Below, in pieces: positions 17,039 through 24,581 of a stretch of DNA of 64,000 nt. The stretch covers positions 44,892-108,891 of the forward strand of contig NZ_VDUZ01000032.1 of NCBI RefSeq assembly GCF_008039615.1, in the 5' to 3' direction. Source of the DNA: Vineibacter terrae (GTDB lineage Bacteria; Pseudomonadota; Alphaproteobacteria; Reyranellales; Reyranellaceae). The notes below the pieces were generated by a model that saw only the letters and a list, made by a program, of their open reading frames with translations, ran no database searches and had not been told where the DNA came from. The position numbers and the translations under genes are program-made. Within the stretch, counting starts at the first letter, position 1. Every line of letters begins with the position of its first letter.

Positions 17039-17236
17039 ATGGGCATGCCACGCGTCGAGGCCTTCGGCTGGCCAGCCTACGTCATTCTGTGGGGCTTCGG
17101 CGTCGTGGCGCTGGTCGTGCCGCCGATCCTCTTGGCGACCATTGCAGCGGCCATGGGCGCCCCGTGGCTTACGGCCTACGGCATCGTGCAGGCCGCCTGG
17201 GCGATCGTATTCGCCCGCTGGCTGACCGGGCAATGA
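17039..17236 (+). CDS. Small two-span membrane protein of the lysis module
   Basis: 65-residue protein, 12 bases after the endolysin gene. Nearly the whole chain is two hydrophobic helices (about residues 12-36 and 41-60) separated by a short loop. It may be a pinholin-like or antiholin protein. Position between endolysin and spanins supports a lysis role, but the family is not recognised. Confidence 0.5.
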   Translation: MGMPRVEAFGWPAYVILWGFGVVALVVPPILLATIAAAMGAPWLTAYGIVQAAWAIVFARWLTGQ

Positions 17237-17246
17237 GGAGACTTCC

Positions 17247-17498
17247 ATGGTGGTGGTTTCAGGGCTGCTCGCGGCTATTCGGACGCCGGCGGCGAGGTAC
17301 TTAGGCGCCGTGCTGCTGGCCGTTCTGCTGGTCGGCGGTGCCTACGTGAAGGGCCGGGTCGACGGGGTGGCCATCGAGCGCGGCCGCGTCTCGGCCGAGA
17401 TCGAGAAAGCCCGCAAGGAGCGGATCCATGCCGAAGATCGCAATCGCTCTCTGTCTGATGACGAGTTGTTTGATCGGTTGCTCCCCGGCCGTCGTTGA
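17247..17498 (+). CDS. Inner-membrane spanin (Rz-like)
   Basis: 83-residue protein with one N-terminal transmembrane helix (residues 16-35, RYLGAVLLAVLLVGGAYVKG) followed by a charged helix (ERGRVSAEIEKARKERIHAE). This is the type II i-spanin layout. The lipoprotein gene starting inside it in another frame is the matching o-spanin. The pair would bridge the periplasm and fuse inner and outer membranes at the end of lysis. The periplasmic helix is shorter than in lambda Rz. Confidence 0.65.
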   Translation: MVVVSGLLAAIRTPAARYLGAVLLAVLLVGGAYVKGRVDGVAIERGRVSAEIEKARKERIHAEDRNRSLSDDELFDRLLPGRR

Positions 17499-17637
17499 CA
17501 CCTTCTGCACGCGCGGCCGGCAGATCATCGTGACGGTCGAGCAGGTGGCCGACATGCGGACCAGGGCGCAGCTCTACAGGTCGTTGGCCGAGCAGATCGT
17601 CACGAACAACGATCTGTATGCCGAGCGGTGCGAGTAG
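17428..17637 (+). CDS. Outer-membrane spanin lipoprotein (Rz1-like), nested start
   Basis: 69-residue lipoprotein that starts inside the i-spanin gene in another frame, the hallmark of Rz/Rz1 pairs. The signal peptide MPKIAIALCLMTSCLIGC ends in a lipobox (LIGC) with Cys18 as the lipidated residue. The mature part is short, helical and charged (VEQVADMRTRAQLYRSLAEQIV). It should sit in the outer membrane and pair with the i-spanin. Confidence 0.65.
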   Translation: MPKIAIALCLMTSCLIGCSPAVVDTFCTRGRQIIVTVEQVADMRTRAQLYRSLAEQIVTNNDLYAERCE

Positions 17638-17687
17638 GGGGCACCAGCCAGGAGCATCATCATCAAGGCGGTGGCGTCGGGAATGAG

Positions 17688-18530
17688 CTAGAGCTGGACC
17701 ACACAATTAACCATGAAGGCAAAACTTTTCATGATCTGGATCCCGCCGTAGCGCCCGTAACCGTGCGCAATTTCTACTTGCTGCGGATAAGTCCATCGAC
17801 CTTCCACAGTACAGATGAGCCCAGTCTGTGCCGTCAAACCCGATTCCAATAGTTCCTTCAGTGGATTGAGTGGACCAAGATCCGGTCCAAGGTGTTGCAG
17901 CATTTCGAGCTGACGACGGGGATCATAGTCGAAGTCCGAAAAGATGGTCGCGATGGATTTCTCGGCAAACCTGAGACGCAAGGAGATGTCTCCCAACTTC
18001 GACTTGAAGTAGAGGGACCGCCCTTCCGCACCTATCTCGATATCCTCCCATTTCGGGTGGGCGACCCAATCGTTGTCGCGCATCTCAAAGGCAGTCCGCC
18101 CAGATGAATCGCGTATCGTGAAATTGAACATATCTCGACCGCGTTCGTCTTGTGTGAGCCAGATCACCGGCTCTCCTCCGAGGTGTAACCAAGTACCGCA
18201 GTTCCAGCCCAAGGTTTTCCCAACGACCACAAAGGACCTTTCCCGCTTCCATTCGACTGTTGCACGAACAGTCTCGGACTTTGATCCCGATGCTTTCCAA
18301 GCCCTCAAATCTTCGACGCTATATGCGGCCGAGCGGCCGTGGTGATTTGCACATAGCGCTATCATGCCCTCGGGGCGATGGTGCTGCTCGACATGCCATG
18401 GTGGGTCGAAATGGTGATACTCGAGATATGGTTCGGAACAGTCCGGATGAGCGCACACAAAGCCTGCTTCTCTTCGAAGCTGTCGCCGAACCCGTGCGGG
18501 CGGTAGCCTGGATGTTGTCCCGTCACTCAT
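17688..18530 (-). CDS. HNH-motif protein with unknown C-terminal domain
   Basis: 280-residue protein on the minus strand, opposite to the lysis genes it faces. Residues 20-70 hold an HNH zinc/endonuclease signature: VCAHPDCSEPYLEYHHFDP, then EGMIALCANHHG, providing paired Cys/His ligands and the HH catalytic dyad. Residues 85-280 (VEWKRERSFVVVGKTLGWN... to C-terminus) are beta-rich and unrecognised. Its start overlaps by eight bases the stop of an upstream open frame (ATGAGTGA), so the two were translationally coupled. Lower GC than the phage core suggests an acquired accessory gene, possibly defence or homing. Confidence 0.7.
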   Translation of the reverse strand: MSDGTTSRLPPARVRRQLRREAGFVCAHPDCSEPYLEYHHFDPPWHVEQHHRPEGMIALCANHHGRSAAYSVEDLRAWKASGSKSETVRATVEWKRERSFVVVGKTLGWNCGTWLHLGGEPVIWLTQDERGRDMFNFTIRDSSGRTAFEMRDNDWVAHPKWEDIEIGAEGRSLYFKSKLGDISLRLRFAEKSIATIFSDFDYDPRRQLEMLQHLGPDLGPLNPLKELLESGLTAQTGLICTVEGRWTYPQQVEIAHGYGRYGGIQIMKSFAFMVNCVVQL

Positions 18531-18947
18531 TGGAACCCCTTATGTTGAATTCTGCGCGCACGTAGTCGACAAGCTTTTCGAACGTGAGGCTCATGTCCCT
18601 ACCCAAGTTTGCATTTCGTTTTACTTTTCTCGCGTCGGCTATGTGGGCATTCGAAATCAGGACTGCAATCTTTACGTTACCCCCGTCTTTGTCGTTTGTA
18701 ATCGCAACTGGCTGAAAAGCTTGGTTCAGCTAGATCTGCCAGACTGGGGTCCCGTTGGTTGGTGCACGCATTATCATATTGAAAATACGTGGATATTTTC
18801 TGCTCGTTGGATACTGGAACTGCGCGGGCAATCGATATCTTGGGGCGACATAGCCGCCTATACGCCAAGTCTTGTCCGATTCGACAGAGTGCGTTGTTCC
18901 TATTATGTTCTCGCCATTGAGCCACCGCGAGGAGCACGGACGAAGCC
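18523..18947 (-). pseudogene. Interrupted gene coupled to the HNH gene
   Basis: Reading the minus strand from 18729 down to the stop at 18525-18523 gives a protein-like sequence of 68 residues (VAITNDKDGGNVKIAV..., KLVDYVRAEFNIRGSNE) whose stop overlaps the HNH start. No ATG, GTG or TTG suits the whole stretch: the only ATG (18594) would make 23 residues. Directly upstream in the same frame is TAG (18732-18730), preceded by a further open stretch, while another frame could join through the TTTT run near 18715. A nonsense mutation or one-base indel in a once longer gene is the simplest reading. An unusual start codon is the alternative. Confidence 0.4.
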
Positions 18948-19403
18948 ATGGAACGGACCTGCCGCTGCCAGCTAGAGATCCACCGCTTCGGGTGGTCGAA
19001 TTGGGCCAGCTTCTATGAGGGCCTGACAAAAGCTGCCGATCGGCTCGCACCCGGCCGACACGTCATGTGGACGCCCCCAGATCCGCCCGATCGGCTCGCG
19101 ATCGGGTTCTTCGAGTATGCCGATTGCGAGGCCTTCGAGCGCTGGCTGATGGACTACGTGGCCGATAAGGATGACGTCGAGCTGTACGAGGCCGTCGTCG
19201 ACGTTCCCGAGGCGATCGCCGGCGATGTCGATCGTGTCGTGGCGCTGAGGGAGATCGCGCGATCGATCACGCTCAACCGCTACCAGATGACGGGCGAGGG
19301 TGTGCAGCTCGCATTCGGATTCGCCGAGACACTGGACGCTGAGAGCTTTCGCCGGCGCCTCGAGGAGATCACGCTGTGTGCGGCAGATACACCCACGCAC
19401 TGA
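18948..19403 (+). CDS. Phage accessory protein of unknown function
   Basis: 151-residue protein divergent from the broken minus-strand gene. It is compact and acidic with a Trp-rich first third (FGWSNWASFYEGL, HVMWTPPDPPDRLAIGFFEY) and no membrane segment. The 3' end overlaps the SRAP gene by 28 bases in another frame, indicating a shared transcript and perhaps related function. I do not recognise the family. Confidence 0.6.
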   Translation: MERTCRCQLEIHRFGWSNWASFYEGLTKAADRLAPGRHVMWTPPDPPDRLAIGFFEYADCEAFERWLMDYVADKDDVELYEAVVDVPEAIAGDVDRVVALREIARSITLNRYQMTGEGVQLAFGFAETLDAESFRRRLEEITLCAADTPTH

Positions 19404-20101
19404 CCTGGTCGGACATCGTCCGGCTCTACGAATTGACGCTGCCCGAGGTCGGGCCGCGTGAGCATCGGCAGACGTGGAACGCGGCGCCGACGCAGCCGCT
19501 GCCGATCATCCGGCCGATCGAGGGCGGCGGACGCGAGCTGATCATCGCGGGCTGGGGGTTGATCCCGGGCTGGCTGAAGAACCTCGACGAGAAGGCCGTC
19601 AGCACGATCAATGCGCGCGCCGAGTCGGTACGCGACAAGCCGACTTTCCGCCAGTCATTCGAGCGCAGGCGCTGCCTGGTGCCGGCGACGGGATGGTATG
19701 AATGGCAGAAGGTGGGCCCGAAGAAGCGCCCGATCTACATGCGCGCCACGGCCGAGCCCTTCGCGTTTGCGGGCATCTGGGATCGCTGGGCCGGCAACGG
19801 CGGCCCAGGCTTCATCAGCTACGCGATCGTCACCACTGATGCCGCGCCCAGCGTCAGCGCCTATCACCATCGCATGCCCGTCGTGCTCGAGGCGGCCCAG
19901 TTTGATCAGTGGATGCGCGGCACGCCCGACGAGGCCGCTGCGCTCATGCGCCCGTACGCCGGCGCGCTCGAGGCCTGGGAAGTATCGGCGCGCGTCAACG
20001 GGCCGAAGCTCAATGATCCCGACCTGATGCGGCCGGTGGACGCGGCTGCGGCCGCGGCGCCGGTGCGTCCGCCCACCGGCATGACAGGCACGCTGCTGTA
20101 G
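19376..20101 (+). CDS. SRAP family protein (HMCES/YedK), abasic-site DNA-protein crosslinker
   Basis: 241-residue SOS-response-associated peptidase-like protein. HMCES/YedK enzymes form a thiazolidine crosslink between Cys2 and abasic sites in single-stranded DNA, shielding them from cleavage. The start codon is GTG 19376, which places the required Cys at position 2 (MCGRYT). Other signatures are NARAESV (Asn near 79), TGWYEWQ (Glu near 108) and YHHRMPV (His near 163). Length is normal. It overlaps the upstream unknown gene. A zinc-ribbon protein and an ATP-dependent ligase nearby hint at a small DNA repair cassette. Confidence 0.92.
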   Translation: MCGRYTHALTWSDIVRLYELTLPEVGPREHRQTWNAAPTQPLPIIRPIEGGGRELIIAGWGLIPGWLKNLDEKAVSTINARAESVRDKPTFRQSFERRRCLVPATGWYEWQKVGPKKRPIYMRATAEPFAFAGIWDRWAGNGGPGFISYAIVTTDAAPSVSAYHHRMPVVLEAAQFDQWMRGTPDEAAALMRPYAGALEAWEVSARVNGPKLNDPDLMRPVDAAAAAAPVRPPTGMTGTLL

Positions 20102-20113
20102 TCACCATGGCCG

Positions 20114-20614
20114 ATGTCCGATGATCGCTCGCGCCCGATCGGCGAGCTGGCCAGGCGCGGCGCCAGGCTGCGCATCAAATGCGCCTGTGGCCGCGAATCG
20201 GAGTTTGATCCGGCCGAGCTGCCACTGCGCTATGCGCTCAAGCGCCTATCGGCCGTCGCGTTCCGCTGCCGCGCCTGCAGCCGCCGGCAGCCGGCGTCGA
20301 TCGAGGTCGTGTACCCGGATCTGCGCCAGGAGGCGCATCGCACGCTGCGGCGGGTCAAGACGGGCGTGCGAGACTACTACGCAGACGGGACGTACCTCTC
20401 GTGCCGCTGCCATCATTGCCATCGCACGGCCGATGTCGTGTTCACCGTCGGCGAGATCGAGCGGCAGCTGAACAAGGTCAACCCGACGGTGCGCGAGGCG
20501 GCGGCCAGGCTGAAGTGCCCGAGCTGCTACCGGCCGGTGTTCGTCAGCGTAGCCCAGGAGCCTCGGCGTGAGGTGCGTCCACGCGATCGCTGGGCCGGTA
20601 AGATACTGGACTGA
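20114..20614 (+). CDS. Zinc-ribbon-like protein of unknown function
   Basis: 166-residue protein 12 bases after the SRAP gene. Cysteines and histidines come in metal-binding clusters: KCACGRE near residue 23, FRCRACSRR near 51, SCRCHHCHRT near 96 and LKCPSCYRP near 133. This suggests two zinc ribbons flanking a basic helical middle. It may bind DNA or RNA. Close linkage to SRAP supports a nucleic-acid role. No named family recognised. Confidence 0.6.
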   Translation: MSDDRSRPIGELARRGARLRIKCACGRESEFDPAELPLRYALKRLSAVAFRCRACSRRQPASIEVVYPDLRQEAHRTLRRVKTGVRDYYADGTYLSCRCHHCHRTADVVFTVGEIERQLNKVNPTVREAAARLKCPSCYRPVFVSVAQEPRREVRPRDRWAGKILD

Positions 20615-20711
20615 GCCAATGCGAACGCCGTTCGCTCGCGGCCTAGGGGTTGGAGCATTTGCGGTAGGTCGTGTTACGGTGATCCTCTGCTAGTAGGGAT
20701 CATCCGGTCAA

Positions 20712-21509
20712 ATGGCTCAGAACCCGCTTGATGAGTTTCGGTCGATGGCCAAGGCTCAGCATGAGCAAGAGTGCCATCGCACTGTCGTTTCCGCCGTCAA
20801 CGACGTTATACCAGTGTTCGTGAAGGCGGGTGCTTACGGGGGATCGCGGACACATTTGACCTTGGCGGAGCACTATGCGGACGGACTCGGTCGGTTCAAG
20901 GCTTTCCTGCTGGAAAAATGGCAGGCATACCTAAAACCCCGTGTTCCGCTGCTGACCGCTGAGCAGCAGGATGCGGTCAAGGCGGCCGTGGTCGCCGCAT
21001 TCAACGCCGCTCTAGCTGATTTTTCCGATGCGCTGCTGAACCTCTCCCCTAAGCCCGAATACCATCGCCCGTTTCGCGACACAGCGGCGCGGTTGCTGGC
21101 CGGGCTGGAAGCCGAGATCGGGATCGACATGAGCACGCCACCATCAGGACCGACGGTTCATCAGACCGTCACCAATACTACCCACGGCAACAACAGCCCC
21201 ATCAATTCCGGGTCTGGAACGCAGATGCAGGCGGTTCACACCAATGCATCGCCCACAGACCTTGCCGTGGCGCTCGGCCTATTGATTGCCCAGATCAGGG
21301 CGGCGCAGGCCGCTGGCACTCCGGCCCTGGATGATGCGCTGAGGGCTGTTGAGGACGCGAAGAAAGAAGCAGAGGAAGCCGAACCGAGGTTTGGAAGAAT
21401 TGGGATCCTCTTGCGCGGCGCAAAACCTTTCCTGGAGACGATCGCGCTGACGAAGCCAGCATTTGAGGCCGTGGTCGCGATCGCCGCTGCCATAGGATTC
21501 CACATCTAG
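20712..21509 (+). CDS. Unknown two-part protein with Asn/Gly-rich linker and hydrophobic C-terminus
   Basis: 265-residue protein. Residues 1-140 are helical with a Trp/Leu-rich segment (GRFKAFLLEKWQAYL). Residues 147-180 form a polar linker (VTNTTHGNNSPINSGSG and following). Residues 183-240 form a second helical unit, and the last 25 residues are hydrophobic (AFEAVVAIAAAIGFHI). Asn/Gly-rich 'N-S-G' linkers of this kind join sensor and effector parts in several bacterial conflict proteins. The stop codons of this gene and the convergent ligase overlap within CTAG. A moron or defence role is only a guess. Confidence 0.55.
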   Translation: MAQNPLDEFRSMAKAQHEQECHRTVVSAVNDVIPVFVKAGAYGGSRTHLTLAEHYADGLGRFKAFLLEKWQAYLKPRVPLLTAEQQDAVKAAVVAAFNAALADFSDALLNLSPKPEYHRPFRDTAARLLAGLEAEIGIDMSTPPSGPTVHQTVTNTTHGNNSPINSGSGTQMQAVHTNASPTDLAVALGLLIAQIRAAQAAGTPALDDALRAVEDAKKEAEEAEPRFGRIGILLRGAKPFLETIALTKPAFEAVVAIAAAIGFHI

Positions 21510-22510
21510 CCAGAACGCATCCTTGCGCTCCGGGGCGTGGCCGGCTTGCGCCTCGGCCGAGCCGGCACTTCAGCGCGGACCTCGCGCGCCGGCTTGTCCT
21601 CGCGGATTCCGCGATAGCTCGGGTGGCGCACCAGGCCGTCGGCCGTGAGCTCGGTGAAGGCAACCTGCACAACCAGGCGCGGCTCGATCCATGTCGCCTT
21701 GCGTCGGACCTCGGCCGGGAGCACGCCCGTCACCGGCGGCGTGGCCCGCTCGAGCGACCGGAACATCGCACGCAGGCGCGAACGCTCGGCATCGGAGAAG
21801 CCCGTGCCAACGTGGCCTGAATAGCGCAGGCCGTCTTTGTCGTGCAGCGCCAGGATCAATGAGGCAAAGGGCAGGCGTGCGTCGGACCGCATGAAGCCGG
21901 CCACGACGAATTCCTGTTCCTGCACGCACTTGATCTTCAGCCAGTCCTTGCTGCGGCCGGAGGCATAGGGCTTGTCGCCGCGCTTGGCGACGATGCCCTC
22001 ATAGCCGCGTCGGCAGAGCGAGCTGTGCAGCCTAGCGCCACCCTTGTCGAGGTGCGCGCTGTAGATCAGCGACGCGGGCGCGCCGTCGAGCAGCTCGGCC
22101 AGGCGCGCCTTGCGCTCGACAAGCGGCCGGCGGCGCAGATCCTCGCCGTCGCAACGGAGCAGGTCGAAGGCACAGAAGGCGATGTTGGCGCCGCCGCGTT
22201 TTAGCGCGTCCTGCAGGCCAGCGAAGCTGGTGCGGCCATCGGCATCGAACACCGCCATCTCGCCATCGAGGAGGGCGTCGCGCAGCTTCAGCGCCGCGAT
22301 CGCGAGCGCGGCCGCGGGGTAGCGACCGGTCCAGTCCAGGCCGGTTCGGCTGTAGCAGCGGACCGCGGGGCCATCGGCGGCCACGAGCGTGCGATAGCCG
22401 TCATACTTGATCTCATACACCCAGGCCTTGCCGGCCGGGACATCGTCGACGAGCGTCGCCAGCTGGGGCTCGATGAAGGCGGGGACCGCGCGCGGCTTGT
22501 TAAGCGCCAT
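21506..22510 (-). CDS. ATP-dependent DNA ligase, LigD ligase-domain type, stand-alone
   Basis: 334-residue DNA ligase. Motif I is EIKYDGYR with the AMP-accepting Lys near residue 32. Motif III-like LLDGEMAVFD, motif IV-like GYEGIVAKR and motif V-like DWLKIKC follow in order. An OB-fold occupies residues 205-320. It corresponds to the ligase domain of LigD (bacterial NHEJ) without the polymerase and phosphoesterase domains. Start ATG 22510 gives the MALNKPRAVPAF N-terminus; longer frames upstream have no support. No ku gene is visible. Likely a prophage-carried nick or break sealing enzyme, alongside SRAP. Confidence 0.85.
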   Translation of the reverse strand: MALNKPRAVPAFIEPQLATLVDDVPAGKAWVYEIKYDGYRTLVAADGPAVRCYSRTGLDWTGRYPAAALAIAALKLRDALLDGEMAVFDADGRTSFAGLQDALKRGGANIAFCAFDLLRCDGEDLRRRPLVERKARLAELLDGAPASLIYSAHLDKGGARLHSSLCRRGYEGIVAKRGDKPYASGRSKDWLKIKCVQEQEFVVAGFMRSDARLPFASLILALHDKDGLRYSGHVGTGFSDAERSRLRAMFRSLERATPPVTGVLPAEVRRKATWIEPRLVVQVAFTELTADGLVRHPSYRGIREDKPAREVRAEVPARPRRKPATPRSARMRSG

Positions 22511-22627
22511 GGAACTAATGGAACAGCTCCGGCGGCCCGGCTTCGATCCGCTCGGCCATGTGGCGGAGATGCTCGGCGGCGCTGTCAAGCCCCATGCCTT
22601 CAAGCAGGTGTGCGTATGCACAGCCCT

Positions 22628-24127
22628 TCATCTCAAAAAGCAGCATTTTTTGTACTTCCGCCCGCTTCCGCAGGGACACGCGGAATTGCGCCGGGGCTTC
22701 TTTGTGGATGCCCGTGGTACATCGGGATATTCTTTGAAGCTAATCCGAACCTGGTGCGTATTTTGGAGCAACCTGAGGCTATCTTTGCGTTCCTCCGCAT
22801 CTCTCCGAAGGTCCTCAGACCAATGCCGGGTATCAAAATAGCCAGCGTCCTCGGACTCCCCGTTGGAATTCGGGCCAGACTCCGTAGCGATCCCCACGAT
22901 ATCGAGGGCATCCGGGCGCTCAAGCTTCGCGGCCAGCAATGAACTGTACAGGAAATTTCGTCTGACGATCCGGTAATCCTCGTAGGTGGCATTCCAGGCG
23001 GGTGGGGGCACGGGGAGTAGGAGCACGACGTAATATAGGCCCGGCTGTGTAGGTGACTGCAGGATACGGAGGGCGCGGATGTTTTTGGCGGTTTTCCCAT
23101 AAAGATCGAGGAACGCGTGTGCCAGATATCGCCGGGCGAAGCGGGGCTCACGGGCCATGAAGCGAAGAATGGTCTCGGAATCCTTGATCCCGCCGTCGGT
23201 GACATAGTGTTGATCTCCCGCGAGGGCATGACCGGAGAATCGCTCAATCAGTCGATCCCAGAAGTAGCTGATCTGGTCTGCCTTAATTTGAGCGAGACGC
23301 TGGGGATTGACACAGAATCGCTTCCAGTGACCCTCTAAAATGGTGATTCCGGCCAGACCCTGTTGGGATGCATCAAAAACGAAGTCATGCTCATTCTGCG
23401 CATTAAGCTTGCTCAGGTAAAATGAGAGCAACTCCTCCTCGCCGGTTGCAGACACTTTGAGCGCGCCGCGAAACAGTAGTTCTCGTTTTTCCAGAAAGTG
23501 GACAAAATCGGAGATAGTATCGAGCGTACCCATCACGGTCTGGAGCGAGTCGTCGTCGAACACATGCACGAAGGACCGCCCAGGATCGATATCACCGACG
23601 ACAAACGGAATTCGGTGTGCGGCCTCTCCCCGGATGTCGGTGTCGATCAGAAGGCTTCCAGTGCCGCTATCGCCGAAGTGTCTCCGAACAGCCGCCGCGA
23701 CGCCGTGCGCAACGACTATGAGATGAAACTGCGCATCTGCCTTGGGAGGTAGATCTAGTGGAAGGCGATGTTGGCACTTGGCATCCAGGAAGATCCGGGC
23801 TGGGTAATCGGTGATCCAGCGCTGTGCACCGCGTGCCTGTTCCGCGGACTTCAGCACAGCTCGTCGGAACCACCGTTGCCAACGAAGTTCCAGTGGGCCG
23901 TCGCTTGGAAACGCGATCTGCTTGTCAGAAAATATGAGAATGTGAGTGCCGCAGACGACCAAGAGGTCGCAAATCTCCTTTCCATCACGTCCAGACCCGC
24001 TGCCCTGATCGCGAAAGATGCGCGGATAGCTCCAGAGCCGGAGGAAGGTGCGCTCACATAGCTTTTGAAGGTACGTCTCAGTCGGAGTGCCGCCCGTACC
24101 CCGAACGATACGCGCCCCACTGGTCAT
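22628..24127 (-). CDS. SEC-C zinc motif protein with possible nuclease-like N-terminus
   Basis: About 499 residues from ATG 24127 (a TTG at 24145 is an alternative; neither has a clear ribosome binding site). The last 20 residues hold a classic SEC-C zinc motif (ACPCGSGRKYKKCC), found on SecA and many nucleic-acid-acting proteins. Residues 35-75 (SGRDGKEICDLLVV, then HILIFSDKQIAF) resemble a PD-(D/E)xK/NERD core, although the final ExK position reads SDK. The middle is unrecognised. It is the last gene before attR, with lower GC than the phage core, a typical place for acquired defence cargo. Confidence 0.6.
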   Translation of the reverse strand: MTSGARIVRGTGGTPTETYLQKLCERTFLRLWSYPRIFRDQGSGSGRDGKEICDLLVVCGTHILIFSDKQIAFPSDGPLELRWQRWFRRAVLKSAEQARGAQRWITDYPARIFLDAKCQHRLPLDLPPKADAQFHLIVVAHGVAAAVRRHFGDSGTGSLLIDTDIRGEAAHRIPFVVGDIDPGRSFVHVFDDDSLQTVMGTLDTISDFVHFLEKRELLFRGALKVSATGEEELLSFYLSKLNAQNEHDFVFDASQQGLAGITILEGHWKRFCVNPQRLAQIKADQISYFWDRLIERFSGHALAGDQHYVTDGGIKDSETILRFMAREPRFARRYLAHAFLDLYGKTAKNIRALRILQSPTQPGLYYVVLLLPVPPPAWNATYEDYRIVRRNFLYSSLLAAKLERPDALDIVGIATESGPNSNGESEDAGYFDTRHWSEDLRRDAEERKDSLRLLQNTHQVRISFKEYPDVPRASTKKPRRNSACPCGSGRKYKKCCFLR

Positions 24128-24389
24128 GACGGGAAACGCAAGCAATCTGGAAGCGTCGATGTCCTACCCGTCACGCTTGCCACTCCGTCACCAGGACGCT
24201 CGTTGCGTGCGTCATGCAAATGCCGAAGGAAGATATTAATGAAATGGCGCTAAGCAAGTATCTTTCCAGAGTGGCGGCGCATTCGTGTGGGACTCGATGT
24301 GGGACTGCGGGGATGAAACAGGCGTAAATCATCAAAAGCGGCTGCTCAAATATATAGCGATCTCAATATGTTGGATGATCATCTTACTG
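24128..24389. other. Non-coding attachment-site flank with tandem 9-mers
   Basis: No convincing gene lies between the SEC-C gene and the tRNA fragment. A directly repeated TGTGGGACT occurs at 24286-24294 and 24298-24306, about 90 bases inside attR and 12 bases apart, roughly one helical turn. Such short direct repeats are what tyrosine integrase arm-type or excisionase sites look like. Function is unproven. Confidence 0.35.
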
Positions 24390-24434
24390 CTGGGGGACTG
24401 GGGGTCGTCGGTTCAAATCCGGCCGCCCCGACCA
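24390..24434 (+). repeat. attR: 3' fragment of tRNA-Pro(GGG)
   Basis: The 45 bases match the 3' part of a tRNA: anticodon loop CTGGGGG (anticodon GGG), 3' anticodon stem ACTGG, variable loop GGGTC, T arm GTCGG-TTCAAAT-CCGGC, acceptor CGCCCCG, discriminator A and CCA. The 5' half is missing: the bases before 24390 do not pair with ACTGG. This is the displaced 3' end left when a phage integrates into a tRNA gene and supplies its own copy. The intact tRNA-Pro should lie left of the window. Confidence 0.85.
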
Positions 24435-24581
24435 ATTCTCTTCTTCACTGGCGACATGTGCCCGGAGAAATCGGGCAGGATGTCGACGTCAGGCCATCGG
24501 GTCGGTGAGCGGCATCCGCTCCCGCTTCTCCTCAGCAATGAAAACAAAGTCGGCTGGTTTGTAGCCCGAGATGCGGCGTCC

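Larger units (their letters stand above)
1..24434. mobile_element. Right part of an integrated siphovirus-like prophage
   Basis: Contiguous phage head, tail and lysis genes run rightward from the window edge, followed by accessory genes on both strands. The right boundary is a 45-bp 3' fragment of tRNA-Pro(GGG), after which ordinary chromosomal genes begin. Terminase, portal, integrase and repressor are absent and are presumably left of base 1, as is the intact tRNA that would mark attL. Long non-contractile tail genes (tube, G/GT chaperones, 1375-residue tape measure) with no sheath protein indicate a siphovirus. The left boundary is not visible. The right boundary is inferred from the tRNA fragment. 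Confidence 0.88.

Noticed and set aside
18643..18975. Plus-strand 110-residue ORF
   Set aside because: No ribosome binding site, odd composition, and the minus strand in the same place has a better protein-like frame coupled to the HNH gene.
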